Assembly: GCA_031310005.1 (NCBI GenBank) | Contig: CM062383.1 | Coordinates: forward strand, 2,480,001 to 2,544,000 | DNA: 64,000 nt | DNA from: Dactylellina haptotyla | Taxonomy: Eukaryota; Ascomycota; Orbiliomycetes; Orbiliales; Orbiliaceae | Direction: 5' to 3' | Made by a program: the position numbers and the translations under genes | Shown here: positions 22,370 through 33,609 of the stretch, piece after piece | Position numbering within the stretch: the first letter of the stretch is position 1 | How the letters are laid out: every line of letters starts with the position of its first letter | The notes under the pieces: model-generated | The model's database searches: none | What the model was told of the DNA's origin: nothing | Seen by the model: the letters and a program-made list of their open reading frames with translations, nothing else

Positions 22370-25300
22370 ATGGCAGATCTCGATCTTAACCTTATAAGGA
22401 CCTCAGATCCTCGACAAATCCTGGAGTATCTTCGAGAGATCTTAGTGGAGCACCATGAGGAGGAGGAGGAGATAACTAGGCAACTCATTTCAGCAGTTAA
22501 GCATGGCTCTTTGAGTGGATCGAAGTTTGTTTTTTGGATGGGCGTGGTGCAAAACCCAAAAGTTATACGGATGTGCTTGGAGCAAAACACGTCTATTGCT
22601 GTGCGCCATATCGCCATTCGAAGGACCCAGCAACTCTTTACTTCACCACGGTGGAAGGAAACATGGGAAGGAATCGGGGGCGTCCAAGGAGTACTTGAGA
22701 TACTGGCAGGCTTTTCTGTCTACGATGTCCGCGACTTTTGTAAAGCGATCGGCAGAAGCTCGCGAAAGAAAGACCCAGAAGAGAAGAGAATTGCTTATAC
22801 CGAAGTTTTCAAAGCATTGCATCAGAATCCTAATGCTGCTTATCAGACTCTGGATAAACGTCCATTGGAGCATTACTACCAATTTATACTCCCTGGTTGC
22901 ACAATAGAGTTCATTCTGGCGAACCTTAACGAAACATGCGAATGGCATCATGATAGTGGCCTACGAAGGCTGCTCACGCGTCTAATGGAACTTCATCCCG
23001 ATGAATTCCGGAAAATTCTATTCGAAATTATTATTGGCCGGCAAAAAAATGGATGCTGTTCTACTAACAATGCGTTAGAATTATTTTCCACGCTACCTTC
23101 AATTCTGGATGGGAACTCGGGATTAACCATGCCTATGCGAAACCTCATGGAAATCCTGCAAATTATGGTCCGCGAAAACAAGCTCATCGGACCTTTCGAT
23201 CCGTGTAGTCAAATCATAAACCCTCTACTAAGGAGAGCCACCCATAAAAAGCTGAATCCCTCAGTACGCCAGGAGATTGTCGACTTGGTGCAGGCTTTTT
23301 TCGCTATACCCCCTCCAACAAGTAGCAAGCCAGTATATGACGCAACCACGGCCAGCCTGCTTACTATATTATGGTCTCGCCGTCCCCAGCTCTTCGAAAA
23401 GCTACTTGTTACTTTTCTTTCTCAGCGCAAGACTACCTCCCGACCGCCAGTTTCTGTCGTCCCAGTCGGTCGTCGGTATTATTATCTAAAACTTTGGCTC
23501 AAAACTCGAGACAGATATGCTCGAGGTCTAAATTTTGACGACACTACGGAGCCCGTTTTAGATTATAGCCTTTTGGATTATAGCTATCTCCCACTTCTTC
23601 CTGGACCTGATGCCCTCGACCTTTTCGATCGGATTCCAACAGACGTCAATACTCAACGCTGGCATAAAATCTCAAGTCTGAGCCGAATACCTGTTACCAG
23701 TTCACTCACCACCACTATTTTCAATGTCACAGGTGACCCGTGCATCTGGCAGATATACGTCTTACGAAAAGCTGGACAGTTCGATAAAGCAAAAAGCCTA
23801 ATGGACGTACAAATGAAACTGATAAAAGATATGGCATTCTCTAGTGCTAGCAGCCAAGAAAGAAGTCTATACGCCGCATTATTCACTTATTGCGCTATCG
23901 AAAGCCGTTTTCTAACAACCTATTATGACGCGGTTGATTGGACTGGTCGATATGTTCGTGATTCTCTAGTTTTCAGCACACTCTTTGCAAACCAGCCCCA
24001 CAAAGAAGCCATTAAACTACTCTCTGGCATTTCGGAACTTGCGAAGGAAAAATTAGATCCCTCGGCAATTCATAGTGATGTACTCCAAGCAAACAAGATT
24101 CTGGGAAGAATATTCGAGATCCTATGCATGGGACTTCGAGAGCCCTCTTTTCAGTTAAACCCAAGCTCCAGTTGTCTCTGTCTCTTCCGGGCTGTACTTC
24201 AAGAACGTATGTCAGGCTCGCACAAGTTGAAAGAAGGGGGGCTATCAGATGAAGACATTTACCACGTGCTGTGGGAAGACTTCCTTGATTTGATTATTAG
24301 AATCGAAACGACGGGTCTAGAATTCGGTTACGAAAAACTAAAGCTTAATACCGTCCTCGGGGTACTCGGCCTGGGCCAAGCGTGGTTGACTACTCTGGAT
24401 TTCGCAGAACAGGAACCACCTACTTTCCGTTTCTTCGACGAACTAGCAAAAGCGAGAAATGCTATTTGGGAAAAAGCAAGGCTAGCGGCTAACCCGGCAG
24501 TAGCAGATCTAGCTGATGTCTTTCCTCGTGGATTGCCAATTCAATCCCTCACTGCCTCTTTCGGACTAACCTTGAATACTCCATTGGCTCAAGCTAGTGC
24601 GCCCTATATTGCATCCAGGGCGAAAGCTTTACTTTTTCTCCCATTAGCTGCTGCACAAACATTGATACCTTCGGATAGCGATTCACGATCTGCTATCGGA
24701 GCATTTGTCGATAGCTACGCCGATGCGTTCAAAATACTTGCTCCACAAGGTTTGGAAAACGAGACAACGAGGAGATGGCATGAAGAACTCAGCGAGCACG
24801 TAATGAGTCAATTAACTCATGGGCGTATGAGAAAAGATCAAGCGCTAAGATTCTGGACAAAATTCTTTAGTCAAAATGTTGGTAATTGGAACCAACGTCC
24901 TTCTGTCAACGATCTAGATCCCACATCGGACTGGTTTCACATATATTCGCATCCGCGAAGGGAAAAGCTGATTCACCCGATAAGCAGTTCTAACATCTGG
25001 AATCCATTTCCAGGATTTAAGAAGCAACGAAGCGTCGTATCCGAAGCGCCATTAGAGCTCAGCGACATAAGCTATATCGAATTAGCGACTAATGCACCCT
25101 ATACATTTCAAATTATGCTCACTTCCTCAATGCCGCCGGTCAAAGTCACGATTCCGCAGCCCCAACTCCCTGAACTCTGGATCTGGGATGAGTCAATAAA
25201 TGGCCCTAGTACGAGGCATCAGGCCCGCGAAACCTTGATATTCCTGGCGCTTTTGATGTTGGACTCGCATATACCAGGCTGCGAACTCTTCAAAGCGCCC

Positions 25301-27220
25301 TTTCCTTCGCAAAGTGACATTAGATTCCCTTCACTGCGCTTAGATGAGGAGTTTGCTTTACAAGCCGAGGACGACATTTTAAAAGCCGTTGCCTACCTAG
25401 AAGGAAACGCCGGATGTGTTCCTCAGGCACTTGTCGCCCGCCTTGCAGAAGGCGCGTTGAACAAACTTGCTCTCCCAGAAACACAGGCTGGTGAACAGAT
25501 TTGGTTTGAGAAACTAGCCTTTCGCCTTATAGAGCTTTTGCAATATGGCGATCGACCGGGTTTGATGTTCCATACTACCGTCCGCGCTATTATGGAAAAT
25601 CCGGATTCGAGCTCACGACATAGACATGTTCTCGCCAAAGGCCTCTTCCGCAGGCTATCACCAGATGATGCACGTACACTCGTGGATACTTTCGCAAAGG
25701 GAATTGTTAGCGTGGTAGAGAAACAGACAAAGGCCAAAGAGTCTGGAGACAACACGAAAGGGCCATATGTCAAGATTACCACAATAAAGCTCCTTGCTGA
25801 GATTGTAAGAGACACAGACATTCTCTCTGGGGATTTCGGCCTGTCTGTCCTCTCAACTCTCATCCAGAAAGTTTCACATGTGGACGTCAAAAAAGCTGTT
25901 ATAAAAGGCCTACTAGAAATGCTACAATCTTGCTCGGAGGAAGTGGGGGACGTTCTTTCTGCTCTTGAAACGGCCGTACCTATTGCTGGCAGTCTCAACG
26001 AGCGTAAACCGTTAACAGACAGAGATTGGGATGAAATCTCCCAGACCCTTGAGCTAACTCCTATTAACGGCAGTTTCTCAGAGAACACAACTCCAATTCT
26101 GTTTGCACTAATAAATTTCGCACAGATGCGGTCGCAGCACAAATCAGAGCTTGCGAAGAGAATATTTCTCCCTATCTTGGAGCGCCTGAAGGCAGAAACC
26201 AAAAAATATTTCTCTATTTTCTTGAGAAAGAACGGGCTGGATGAAAAAACAATCAGAGATATGAAACTTCCACGTCTCCCAAAGTCTCGAGAAATCTGGT
26301 CGAATATTCTGAGAGTGGTTCCCGCTGATGAAGGTATCCCAATGCTGGAGGAATACATAGATTATGAGTGCTTTCTATATTTGCCGCCTGATTCCGTCCG
26401 AAATTTTACAGAAAAACTTCGAAGCGACGTTACCGCAGATAACCCCATCCATTGGAAGAATGTGAAATTTTGGATTGATTCCTACTCGGATCAACACATC
26501 ATTAGCATCCGGGATTTGACAAGTCTGGGAACACAGTTCAAGCCTTCGAATGTGTTGGTGAAGCAGTTCCTCAAAATACATAAGCTTCTTCTATGGAACG
26601 ATGGGCCGAAATTCAAAAGATATGATCAATTGCTACAAGGGCTTAATCCCAACGATTCTGAATTCATACGGGAGTTTTTATCTTACGTCGAATCTCTACG
26701 CACAAAGGAGTGGGAGAGCGACCCTAATCGGCAGCCGCCGTTTCTTCCCGATACCACCCCCCAACGTTATCTTCTTTTGAGTTCCGCCAAGAGATGGTAT
26801 AAGGACAACAAGGAAAAGCAAGACCATAGTAACGTGTTTGCGGAAAAATTAGCAGACGAAATCAATGCCATTTGTCAAATCCCATCGCTAAGAAGACTCC
26901 AACAATTGCAAAAGCCAACCGAATCTCTAGCAGCTGACGAATCCGTCTTTGTCGGCGTGCGGCTTGGCGAGCTCGTCGCAGAGAGAGACTGTTGGGTGAC
27001 ACTGCAAGGGCGAGCTTATATCGACTTAGCGAAGATGTTAATCAATCGGGGTATTGATGCGGGTACCAAGTCGTATATGTATGATGAACATATGTTGGAC
27101 CCGATTAAGACTAGATTTGACGCATTGATTCAATCCTGGAAAACATGTCAGGACGAAGAAACTCGATGGATTGCACTTGAGTTGGAAGACTTAGTAAGTC
27201 AAGCGAAATACCAACGCTGA
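22370..27220 (+). CDS. Giant intronless protein (1,616 aa), probably all-helical, unknown
   Basis: One uninterrupted frame. The ATG at 22370 (MADLDLNLIRTSDPRQ) is preferred; the frame is open 96 nt further up but without a better ATG. No signal peptide or convincing membrane helix is seen. The chain is almost wholly amphipathic helices of 15-25 residues, for example REILVEHHEEEEEITRQL and LLAEIVRDTDILSGDFGLS. It looks like an ARM/HEAT-type solenoid: runs such as YVKITTIKLLAEIV and DVKKAVIKGLLEMLQSC are HEAT-like. The C-terminus contains VFVGVRLGELVAERDCW and ends in a helical tail. No catalytic motif is visible. It may be a large scaffold or adaptor; this is inference from helix pattern only. 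I do not recognise the family. Confidence 0.85.
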   Translation: MADLDLNLIRTSDPRQILEYLREILVEHHEEEEEITRQLISAVKHGSLSGSKFVFWMGVVQNPKVIRMCLEQNTSIAVRHIAIRRTQQLFTSPRWKETWEGIGGVQGVLEILAGFSVYDVRDFCKAIGRSSRKKDPEEKRIAYTEVFKALHQNPNAAYQTLDKRPLEHYYQFILPGCTIEFILANLNETCEWHHDSGLRRLLTRLMELHPDEFRKILFEIIIGRQKNGCCSTNNALELFSTLPSILDGNSGLTMPMRNLMEILQIMVRENKLIGPFDPCSQIINPLLRRATHKKLNPSVRQEIVDLVQAFFAIPPPTSSKPVYDATTASLLTILWSRRPQLFEKLLVTFLSQRKTTSRPPVSVVPVGRRYYYLKLWLKTRDRYARGLNFDDTTEPVLDYSLLDYSYLPLLPGPDALDLFDRIPTDVNTQRWHKISSLSRIPVTSSLTTTIFNVTGDPCIWQIYVLRKAGQFDKAKSLMDVQMKLIKDMAFSSASSQERSLYAALFTYCAIESRFLTTYYDAVDWTGRYVRDSLVFSTLFANQPHKEAIKLLSGISELAKEKLDPSAIHSDVLQANKILGRIFEILCMGLREPSFQLNPSSSCLCLFRAVLQERMSGSHKLKEGGLSDEDIYHVLWEDFLDLIIRIETTGLEFGYEKLKLNTVLGVLGLGQAWLTTLDFAEQEPPTFRFFDELAKARNAIWEKARLAANPAVADLADVFPRGLPIQSLTASFGLTLNTPLAQASAPYIASRAKALLFLPLAAAQTLIPSDSDSRSAIGAFVDSYADAFKILAPQGLENETTRRWHEELSEHVMSQLTHGRMRKDQALRFWTKFFSQNVGNWNQRPSVNDLDPTSDWFHIYSHPRREKLIHPISSSNIWNPFPGFKKQRSVVSEAPLELSDISYIELATNAPYTFQIMLTSSMPPVKVTIPQPQLPELWIWDESINGPSTRHQARETLIFLALLMLDSHIPGCELFKAPFPSQSDIRFPSLRLDEEFALQAEDDILKAVAYLEGNAGCVPQALVARLAEGALNKLALPETQAGEQIWFEKLAFRLIELLQYGDRPGLMFHTTVRAIMENPDSSSRHRHVLAKGLFRRLSPDDARTLVDTFAKGIVSVVEKQTKAKESGDNTKGPYVKITTIKLLAEIVRDTDILSGDFGLSVLSTLIQKVSHVDVKKAVIKGLLEMLQSCSEEVGDVLSALETAVPIAGSLNERKPLTDRDWDEISQTLELTPINGSFSENTTPILFALINFAQMRSQHKSELAKRIFLPILERLKAETKKYFSIFLRKNGLDEKTIRDMKLPRLPKSREIWSNILRVVPADEGIPMLEEYIDYECFLYLPPDSVRNFTEKLRSDVTADNPIHWKNVKFWIDSYSDQHIISIRDLTSLGTQFKPSNVLVKQFLKIHKLLLWNDGPKFKRYDQLLQGLNPNDSEFIREFLSYVESLRTKEWESDPNRQPPFLPDTTPQRYLLLSSAKRWYKDNKEKQDHSNVFAEKLADEINAICQIPSLRRLQQLQKPTESLAADESVFVGVRLGELVAERDCWVTLQGRAYIDLAKMLINRGIDAGTKSYMYDEHMLDPIKTRFDALIQSWKTCQDEETRWIALELEDLVSQAKYQR

Positions 27221-28770
27221 ATCTCATTGCAACTGTCAGTAGGTGAAGAGAATATTGGGCATATATAAATATATTTAAGGTTTTAGCTTTGTTAGAAATT
27301 GGATATTGTTTAGAAGCCCAAGTGCAGTTTTATTCAAATCTATTCCTAGGGAAGTTATACAACAAGTAACCCACGGTAACCGTTGTTGCTTAGCATTTTA
27401 GCAGAACTTCAGGTTATATCGATTCAGTTCGTTTTATTTAAAAGATTACAGCCATGAATGGAGACTCCCTTATGTTGTCCCTGACTTGTATCCTCAGGCC
27501 GAATCTTGATAGCATTAAATCATTGTAACACAAAAAGTTAAAAATCTTTATATCATTTCGGTAAAAACAGCCACCGTGAGAGGCACAGTACGCCAAGGGA
27601 GATTCCTCTCTAAAGCCGTTCCTGTCGGTACTAATTTGAACCGGTCTTGCGGAAATTAGCGCCAAAGGTACGGGTGACAGGTATCCCGGGTCAACGCTCA
27701 GTGGATGTTGGTGAAAGGTGTGGAGAACCCGGCGCACAGTTGGCCAATCAGCGGTTAAGCGCCCAGCGTTCCCGTCCCAGCTGCAAACTGTTCTATTTCC
27801 GCGATTTCTAAAGTAGCCTCACTTTGATCGGGTGTGGGTCGCTACTCTATTTCGAGATCTCTGGTTGAAATCGTGAACAAGATCTTGCTTCAAGCGTGAA
27901 AGGTAAACCAGGAACCCGAGGCATTAAAAGGGTGGATTCAGTTCCCGCCGAAATGGTTCCTGGTGCTGTTTTCTCTGTGCAGCTTCGACGGGGTCTTGCA
28001 GCGGACCTTCCAAACTCATAGCCACAACGCAACACGCCAGCCCAGCTCGAGCCAAGCCCTTCGACGATAGCAGTTCGGATGTACCTCCGCCGCGGACAGT
28101 ATTACAAAAGATACAAATCTGCGAGCCGCATATATTATACGTTCAAGCGATCTCAAGATCTTTCTAGTTAACTCCTTGAAACGTCAGATCGCTTGATGTT
28201 TCCATTGCCTTTCAAGTCTTAGTCGGTTTCTACCTATCGATTATACCACCCAACTGTAAGTAACTGGGGACCAACTTTCCTTGACCACAAAACTACACCA
28301 CGGCCAACACACTCAATCTGTGCCACATTCACGATCCCAGACCGTGGATAATTATGTACTTTCTGGCGCCTCATTGCAGGAGGAGAGTTGTTTTCCCGGC
28401 GTTCTTAATCATGGCATCCACCCGTCAGCAACATCCTGTAGATTCGGTTTGACATACTAACTTCCACGGAAGTAAATCTTCAAATACCCGTGCCTCCTCC
28501 ATCGTCTCATTTTCTTTCCTTCGTTCTTTAATTCATAATATTTGTCTTGACGGACTGGGATCCTTTTATTCCCCAACTGGTGTTTCATACTTTGGATACG
28601 CGTCTACATCAGTTACTAATATTTATAATCTATGTTTCCATAGCTGTCACCTATGGCCTACGCCTGAGACTAAATCAACTTCGTTACAAGGCATCTTATT
28701 TGCTTTACTTAAATATTTTGTACCGACAAAAGGAACTAGGGATATTTTCGAAATTTAGTAATACATCAAG
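27221..28770. other. Intergenic, no gene seen
   Basis: About 1.55 kb between two same-strand genes. A CCAATCA box is at 27744-27750. The remainder is probably 3' region and a long promoter/leader for the membrane-protein gene. Confidence 0.5.
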
Positions 28771-30654
28771 ATGGCACCTTTCCCTACAGTCACTCCAGAC
28801 GTGTTTAACACCGCCTTAAACAAACGTGGGTTTTCATTTGACGCGAGCACAATTGCAGCGGTAGCCCTAGGAATAGCTTTGTTCTGCACAATACTGGGAA
28901 TATTCGTGTACTGTATCTGGACCCGGAAAAGAAAGAGCAAGCAATACATGCATAAGGTTGAAGAAGGCGAGGCAGGACAATGGACGATAGTTGCGCGAAC
29001 TCCAGGTAAATGCAAGAAGCAAAAGAGAGAAAGCTTGCTCCAGACATATGCCAAAAGGCTATCTATCTCGAGGCAGTCTCCCGGCATCGATATCAACAAG
29101 ATCGGACATCCTAAACTCATCCAGAGTTCACAAGACCCGGAACCGCCTCTTGCAGAACTAAAAGCTGCCTATGTTCGAGCCTACAACCCATCTAATACGC
29201 CTAGCATCGTTGCATCGCGAAACAATAGCGTTGACTTAGCACCAGAGAAGCCAGCAATTAAAATTCACCAGTCGCCTGTCATCAATACACCGAAACCTCC
29301 AGTTACTACTATTCAACCCTTGAAGATCGATAAGAAAAGACCAATGCCCCCCAAGCTTACTATCCCTGGGAGCTCACAGACAACTGGTAATGCAATCACC
29401 AGTACTACTGTAGCAGGTTTAACAACCAATATATATGTGCCCCCCACTCCATCAAGAACTCAGTTTGGTGACGGTCCCTTATCACCACGTTATGCGCCTA
29501 AAGACACAGGACCTATATCGCCTAGTCATAAATCCGTTTGCGATTACTTTTCGCCCGACGAGATCAAACCATATCCCAGCCCGCCTCCAAAGGATCGATA
29601 TCGATTCTCAGACCCTACAACACCGACTCCTGCGAGCCAGAGATCCGTTAGGTCTTTATCATGGAACGGTCGTACGGAACATAGTGGCTACCAAAGCATG
29701 GCCGTAAACCCTGCTTTTTCTCCCCTTCAGCCGAAGACCCCCAATATTTACTCTCCTAGGCACAACTGGATCCCTATGGATGTCGAACGCGTCTCGATGC
29801 AAACACATCCTCAATCTCGGGCCGTCAGCTTTTCAAGCCAAGTTCAGAAAATAAAATCAAAAGACCGGAAGCCTATGCCCGCAGCTCACGAAGAGGACGA
29901 AATTCTCACTGACGATGACGAGGGATCGATAATCGAAAGTGACGACGAGGGCGAAATTCCTCAACCCTTGAGTAACAGGATGTACACTCTCAACAATCGA
30001 AGTTCAGTAAGAACAGGACGCACCGCGAGCACACGGTTCTCCCAAGATTCCATACCAAACCCACCTTTTACACCATTTTTCGGCGAAGTAAGGGGAAGTC
30101 CATATATGAGAGGCTTCGCTCAGAAAAACAGTAGCAGATCAAGACTCGGAGACAATACTCCAAGAAGACCTTTATCCTCTCCCGCCCTCGAAATCCTTCA
30201 GCGACCGGGCGACGAATCCCCCCCGATGTCTCCAGTCACGTTCCAAATCGACGACAATCCACTACGCACACCGAAGACGCCCAAGCTACCATTTACCATC
30301 GACCCACATGACCGCATAGATGCTGGGAGGATAAATGACGGTTCATATCCAGCAGAATGGAGGCGGGAAATGGAACGACAGGCGGCTGAAGATGCACGAG
30401 CACATCGACAAGCGACCGTCCGCAAGCAATCGTCTAACAACTCGTTAAAAGTTCCAAGTAGAAATATCAAAAAGAAAGGCGTTTCATTCCGCTTGAACAG
30501 ACACAGTCGAGACGATTCCGACGCCAAACCAATTCTGCCTCCAATCGACACAGAGTTCGCGACGAAAGAAATTTCACTCGCCGAAACCGTTCGAAGAATT
30601 CGTCCCAGTTGGTACGCACTTAGAACGGATGACAGCGAGATGTCTATGTTTTAA
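28771..30654 (+). CDS. Single-pass membrane protein with long disordered tail, unknown
   Basis: Intronless, 627 aa. A short N-terminal segment (about 27 residues) precedes one clear membrane helix (about 28-48, AAVALGIALFCTILGIFVYC). A basic stop-transfer TRKRKSKQ follows, which suggests N-terminus outside and tail in the cytosol. The roughly 570-residue tail is Pro/Ser/Thr-rich and disordered, with many SP/TP sites (for example PLSPRYAPK, TPNIYSPRH, NTPRRPLSSP). It has an acidic block EEDEILTDDDEGSIIESDDE and a basic end containing RNIKKKGVSFRLNRHSRDD. No family recognised; a phosphorylated membrane-anchored scaffold is a guess. Confidence 0.82.
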   Translation: MAPFPTVTPDVFNTALNKRGFSFDASTIAAVALGIALFCTILGIFVYCIWTRKRKSKQYMHKVEEGEAGQWTIVARTPGKCKKQKRESLLQTYAKRLSISRQSPGIDINKIGHPKLIQSSQDPEPPLAELKAAYVRAYNPSNTPSIVASRNNSVDLAPEKPAIKIHQSPVINTPKPPVTTIQPLKIDKKRPMPPKLTIPGSSQTTGNAITSTTVAGLTTNIYVPPTPSRTQFGDGPLSPRYAPKDTGPISPSHKSVCDYFSPDEIKPYPSPPPKDRYRFSDPTTPTPASQRSVRSLSWNGRTEHSGYQSMAVNPAFSPLQPKTPNIYSPRHNWIPMDVERVSMQTHPQSRAVSFSSQVQKIKSKDRKPMPAAHEEDEILTDDDEGSIIESDDEGEIPQPLSNRMYTLNNRSSVRTGRTASTRFSQDSIPNPPFTPFFGEVRGSPYMRGFAQKNSSRSRLGDNTPRRPLSSPALEILQRPGDESPPMSPVTFQIDDNPLRTPKTPKLPFTIDPHDRIDAGRINDGSYPAEWRREMERQAAEDARAHRQATVRKQSSNNSLKVPSRNIKKKGVSFRLNRHSRDDSDAKPILPPIDTEFATKEISLAETVRRIRPSWYALRTDDSEMSMF

Positions 30655-31440
30655 TTAACATAGACTTAAGTTTATCTGATTTATCAGAATATAAGTTATG
30701 ACCTTACGAAATTTGTATAACATTTAAATTTCTCACTGAAGATATCCCCTGCACTGATATTGTTTTGTCTCGTTTGTATTTTGTCTCGTTTTTGTTTTGA
30801 AATTATGTAGTTTCGGTCATTCGTTCGAAAATCACTACACTTAAATGTAGCAGGAGTTTTTTGGCATCTTTCAAAAATTATTATTCTGGAAATGGAGTTT
30901 TTGACCACTTGGTTTGACTTTTCTTTACTTTTCTGATTCCAGATATCATCGGAGAACAGATATTGTTTGATGCTGTGCCTTCGAGTATCGATATATTATT
31001 TAGCCTCAACGGTTACTTTTCTTTAAATTTTGTTTTGTCAGATTTTTTCAGCCAATTATCTCACAGAGAAATCCACAGTGGTATTCCTTTTGGGTGAAAG
31101 CCCGTTTATGAATTCTTTTTTACTTCTTTGCATACACCTTTCTTCGTATACCTTTGTAAAACATTGTATAACTTTTCTATCTTCCATTTGCATGTTCATA
31201 CTTCACAATTCAAAGTCTTCGGGCCTTGTGTTGGCCAGTGTCGTTTTAAACCTGGTTCGAATGTTTCCAAATATAGCAACACTCTGCCAAAGCGAAAGCG
31301 CTTAAGCAGGTGTTGAATGCATTCGTTGAAAGTGGGTCCACATGTGCTGGGCGCCCAGATTTTCCTCTCAAGCAGCAAAATGCTGCTTAATCACCAAAAC
31401 CCTCTCCGAAGCCAGCCATTGACGACTAAAAAGGAGCCCC
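30655..31440. other. Intergenic upstream of ferroportin
   Basis: 786 A/T-rich bases with no gene. It contains the iron-GATA-like site listed separately and is the only upstream region available to the ferroportin gene. Confidence 0.5.
30672..30680 (-). promoter_or_regulatory. Iron-GATA consensus (SreA/Sre1-type) site
   Basis: TTATCTGAT on the plus strand is the reverse complement of ATCAGATAA, a full match to the ATCWGATAA site of fungal iron-responsive GATA repressors. The preceding base on the minus strand is A, also fitting the extended form. A near copy (TTATCAGAA, 30681-30689) follows at once. It lies 761 bp before the ferroportin start and 18 bp after the stop of the neighbouring gene, so its target is uncertain. 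Confidence 0.45.
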
Positions 31441-33609
31441 ATGGCCATGGCGAATGACGATGCAAGCGGTATGCATCGCAGAGGCGAGGAAGATCCGACG
31501 AGCATGGGCTCAGAAACTACCGAGGATAGCCAGCCACTGATATCTTCGCCACCCACCCCACAAGAATCAGCCAGACTCAATAATCTGCAGCGTGGAGCTC
31601 GGGTCCGAAATTTAAGTCAAGGAACCCTGAACCTCAAAGGATTATACTTATCACATTTCTTGTCCACATGGAATGCAAGAACGTATGAATTTGCGGCTGT
31701 AAGTTTAGTCTCACGAAAAATGTGTCTTGCAATTGGCTTGGCTCTTTTCTCCAGGGCGCTTGGGGAAGGAATTCCAGTACTAATTTCGGGACGCCACTGA
31801 TGTCAGGTGGTGTTTACCGTTGAAGCCTTCCCTGATACTCTGCTCCCAGCATCCATCAGGTTAGTCGTCCCGAGTAATTGGTAACGATTGAGCATGTGTA
31901 AACCGCGAAAACACGAGCGGCCGTATTAACATGTTAGCCCGTTGGACGAGTTGGGTTTGGGAGAAAATTCAATGCTGACATTGATCTAGCGGTATTGCAC
32001 AGTGTATTACCCTTATCATATTCTCACCTTTAGTTGGAGCATGGGCCGACCATAGCGCGTCTCGTCTTAACTCTTTGAAGGTCACGATTTTATCCCAAAG
32101 ACTTGCTGTTCTTGTAGCCTGTCTCAGCTGGACACTATTGCTTTGGTCACCTAGCAATAGTTATCCCATCGGCTTAAAATGGGCTATCTTCTCGGTTATA
32201 GTGGTGCTCAGTTGTGTTTCAAGACTGGCCGCCGGCGGTAATGTCGTGGTTATGGAGAGAGATTGGGTGAGAATCTATTCTTCTATAATATCTGGATTGG
32301 TTTATAGGTACCAGCCGAAGCGAAACATTGAGAGGGTGTCTAACGAAAGTAATCGATTATAGGTACCCACTCTTGCACCCGCAGTTGGAGAGTCTTCGCT
32401 CCATATACTAAATGCGACTATGAGAAGAATAGATTTGATGTGCAAGGTTCTCGCTCCTGGATTTGTGACTCTGCTGCCAACGGCTTTCGGGGCAATATAT
32501 GCTACAGCAGATCGTAGCATGTTCTGGAGCGTGATTGCTATCGCTCTCATGTCACTACTCAGCCCATGGGTAGAGTGGGTATCTGCACAGAAAGTTTGGC
32601 GTCAGAATGAATTGCTGCAAGCCCCTAAGATTATGGAAAGGGGTGTGGCACAAAATATCCAGGAAGGCGAGAATACGAGTACACTAAACCTTATGCAACA
32701 CCTGTGGCACAAGTTATCGGGGATTGTGAAATTCTGCCAGAGTGCGGTATTCCTGCGTAGGTCTCCCAATCATATTTAAGGCTAGTATAGAAGTTAACCA
32801 AATTTCCAGCAACGATTTCGATATCGTTGATGTACCTTTCAGTGCTGACATTTTCATCGCCAATGATTACATTCCTCTTGAATACCGGGTTTTCTCTCCC
32901 AGTAGTTACAGTGGCAAGACTATTCAGTAGTCTCCTCGAAGTTAGTGCCACAGCAGTTATGCCTTGGGGAGTGAAGACAATTCGAAATCGACCGGTGAAG
33001 TACTGGAGAAGAGTAAATGAAGAAGAGGAAGTTGGGTTTCTAGAAGAATACATTGTACCACCTGCAAATCTAAATATTGACAAAGCCGAAGTTGAAAGAG
33101 TCGGGTTATGGGCAGTGTGGTGGATGACATTATCTCTTGTGAGTTGATAACTTGTCGTATAAGAGACTAAACCACCGATATGTGCTAATGTAGCATTAAT
33201 TTGCCCGTAGATACCGGCTGTCTATGGCGTTGTTGGCCTAGCAGCTGCTGAAAAGCCTAATCCGCCGGGTCTACCTAGTCCCCTCTTTTCGTTGCCAATG
33301 ATTTTAGGCGTAGCCTTTTCTCGTATTGGCTTATGGACATACGATCTTACCTATTCCCAGCTCCAACAAACTCTCCCACCACCGGCGTTGAGAGGGGAGT
33401 TTACAGGTATTGAGCAATCATTTGTCTCTGCAGCTGAGCTCTTGCAATGGATGTTAACGGCTATTATGAGCCGACCTGAGGAATTTAATGTACTAGCTTT
33501 CATTAGTTGGACAGCAGTACTTGGAGCAGCAGCATGCTATGCTTGGTTCATCAGGAAGAGAAGGGGGCACTTGTTACACGTCAAAGTTTCTAGTTGCTGT
33601 AAAAATTAA
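31441..33609 (+). CDS. Ferroportin (SLC40 family iron exporter)
   Basis: Membrane transporter of the ferroportin family, which exports ferrous iron and related divalent metals. Exons are 31441-31698, 31807-31859, 31990-32266, 32363-32756, 32810-33138 and 33211-33609, giving 569 aa. After a 50-residue cytosolic N-terminus come family blocks matching animal ferroportin in order: LYLSHFLSTWNARTYEFAAV, FSPLVGAWADHSASRLN, MERDWVPTLA, LNATMRRIDLMCKVLAP (animal MNATIRRIDQL) and FSRIGLWTYDLTYSQLQQ. About 12 helices are present. The TM7 cysteine that binds hepcidin in mammals is not conserved (LTFSSPMITF), as expected for a fungus. A second ATG two codons in (31447) is equally usable. The membrane (plasma or vacuolar) is not determinable. 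A ferric reductase gene lies tail to tail. Confidence 0.92.

Noticed and set aside
25423-26358. 311-codon antisense frame inside the 1,616-aa gene
   Set aside because: Ser/Arg-rich shadow of the sense frame with no family motif; the sense strand is plainly the coding one.
31252-31265. CTGGTTCGAATG resembling a tRNA B box upstream of ferroportin
   Set aside because: The last conserved CC is missing and no acceptor stem or A box can be drawn.
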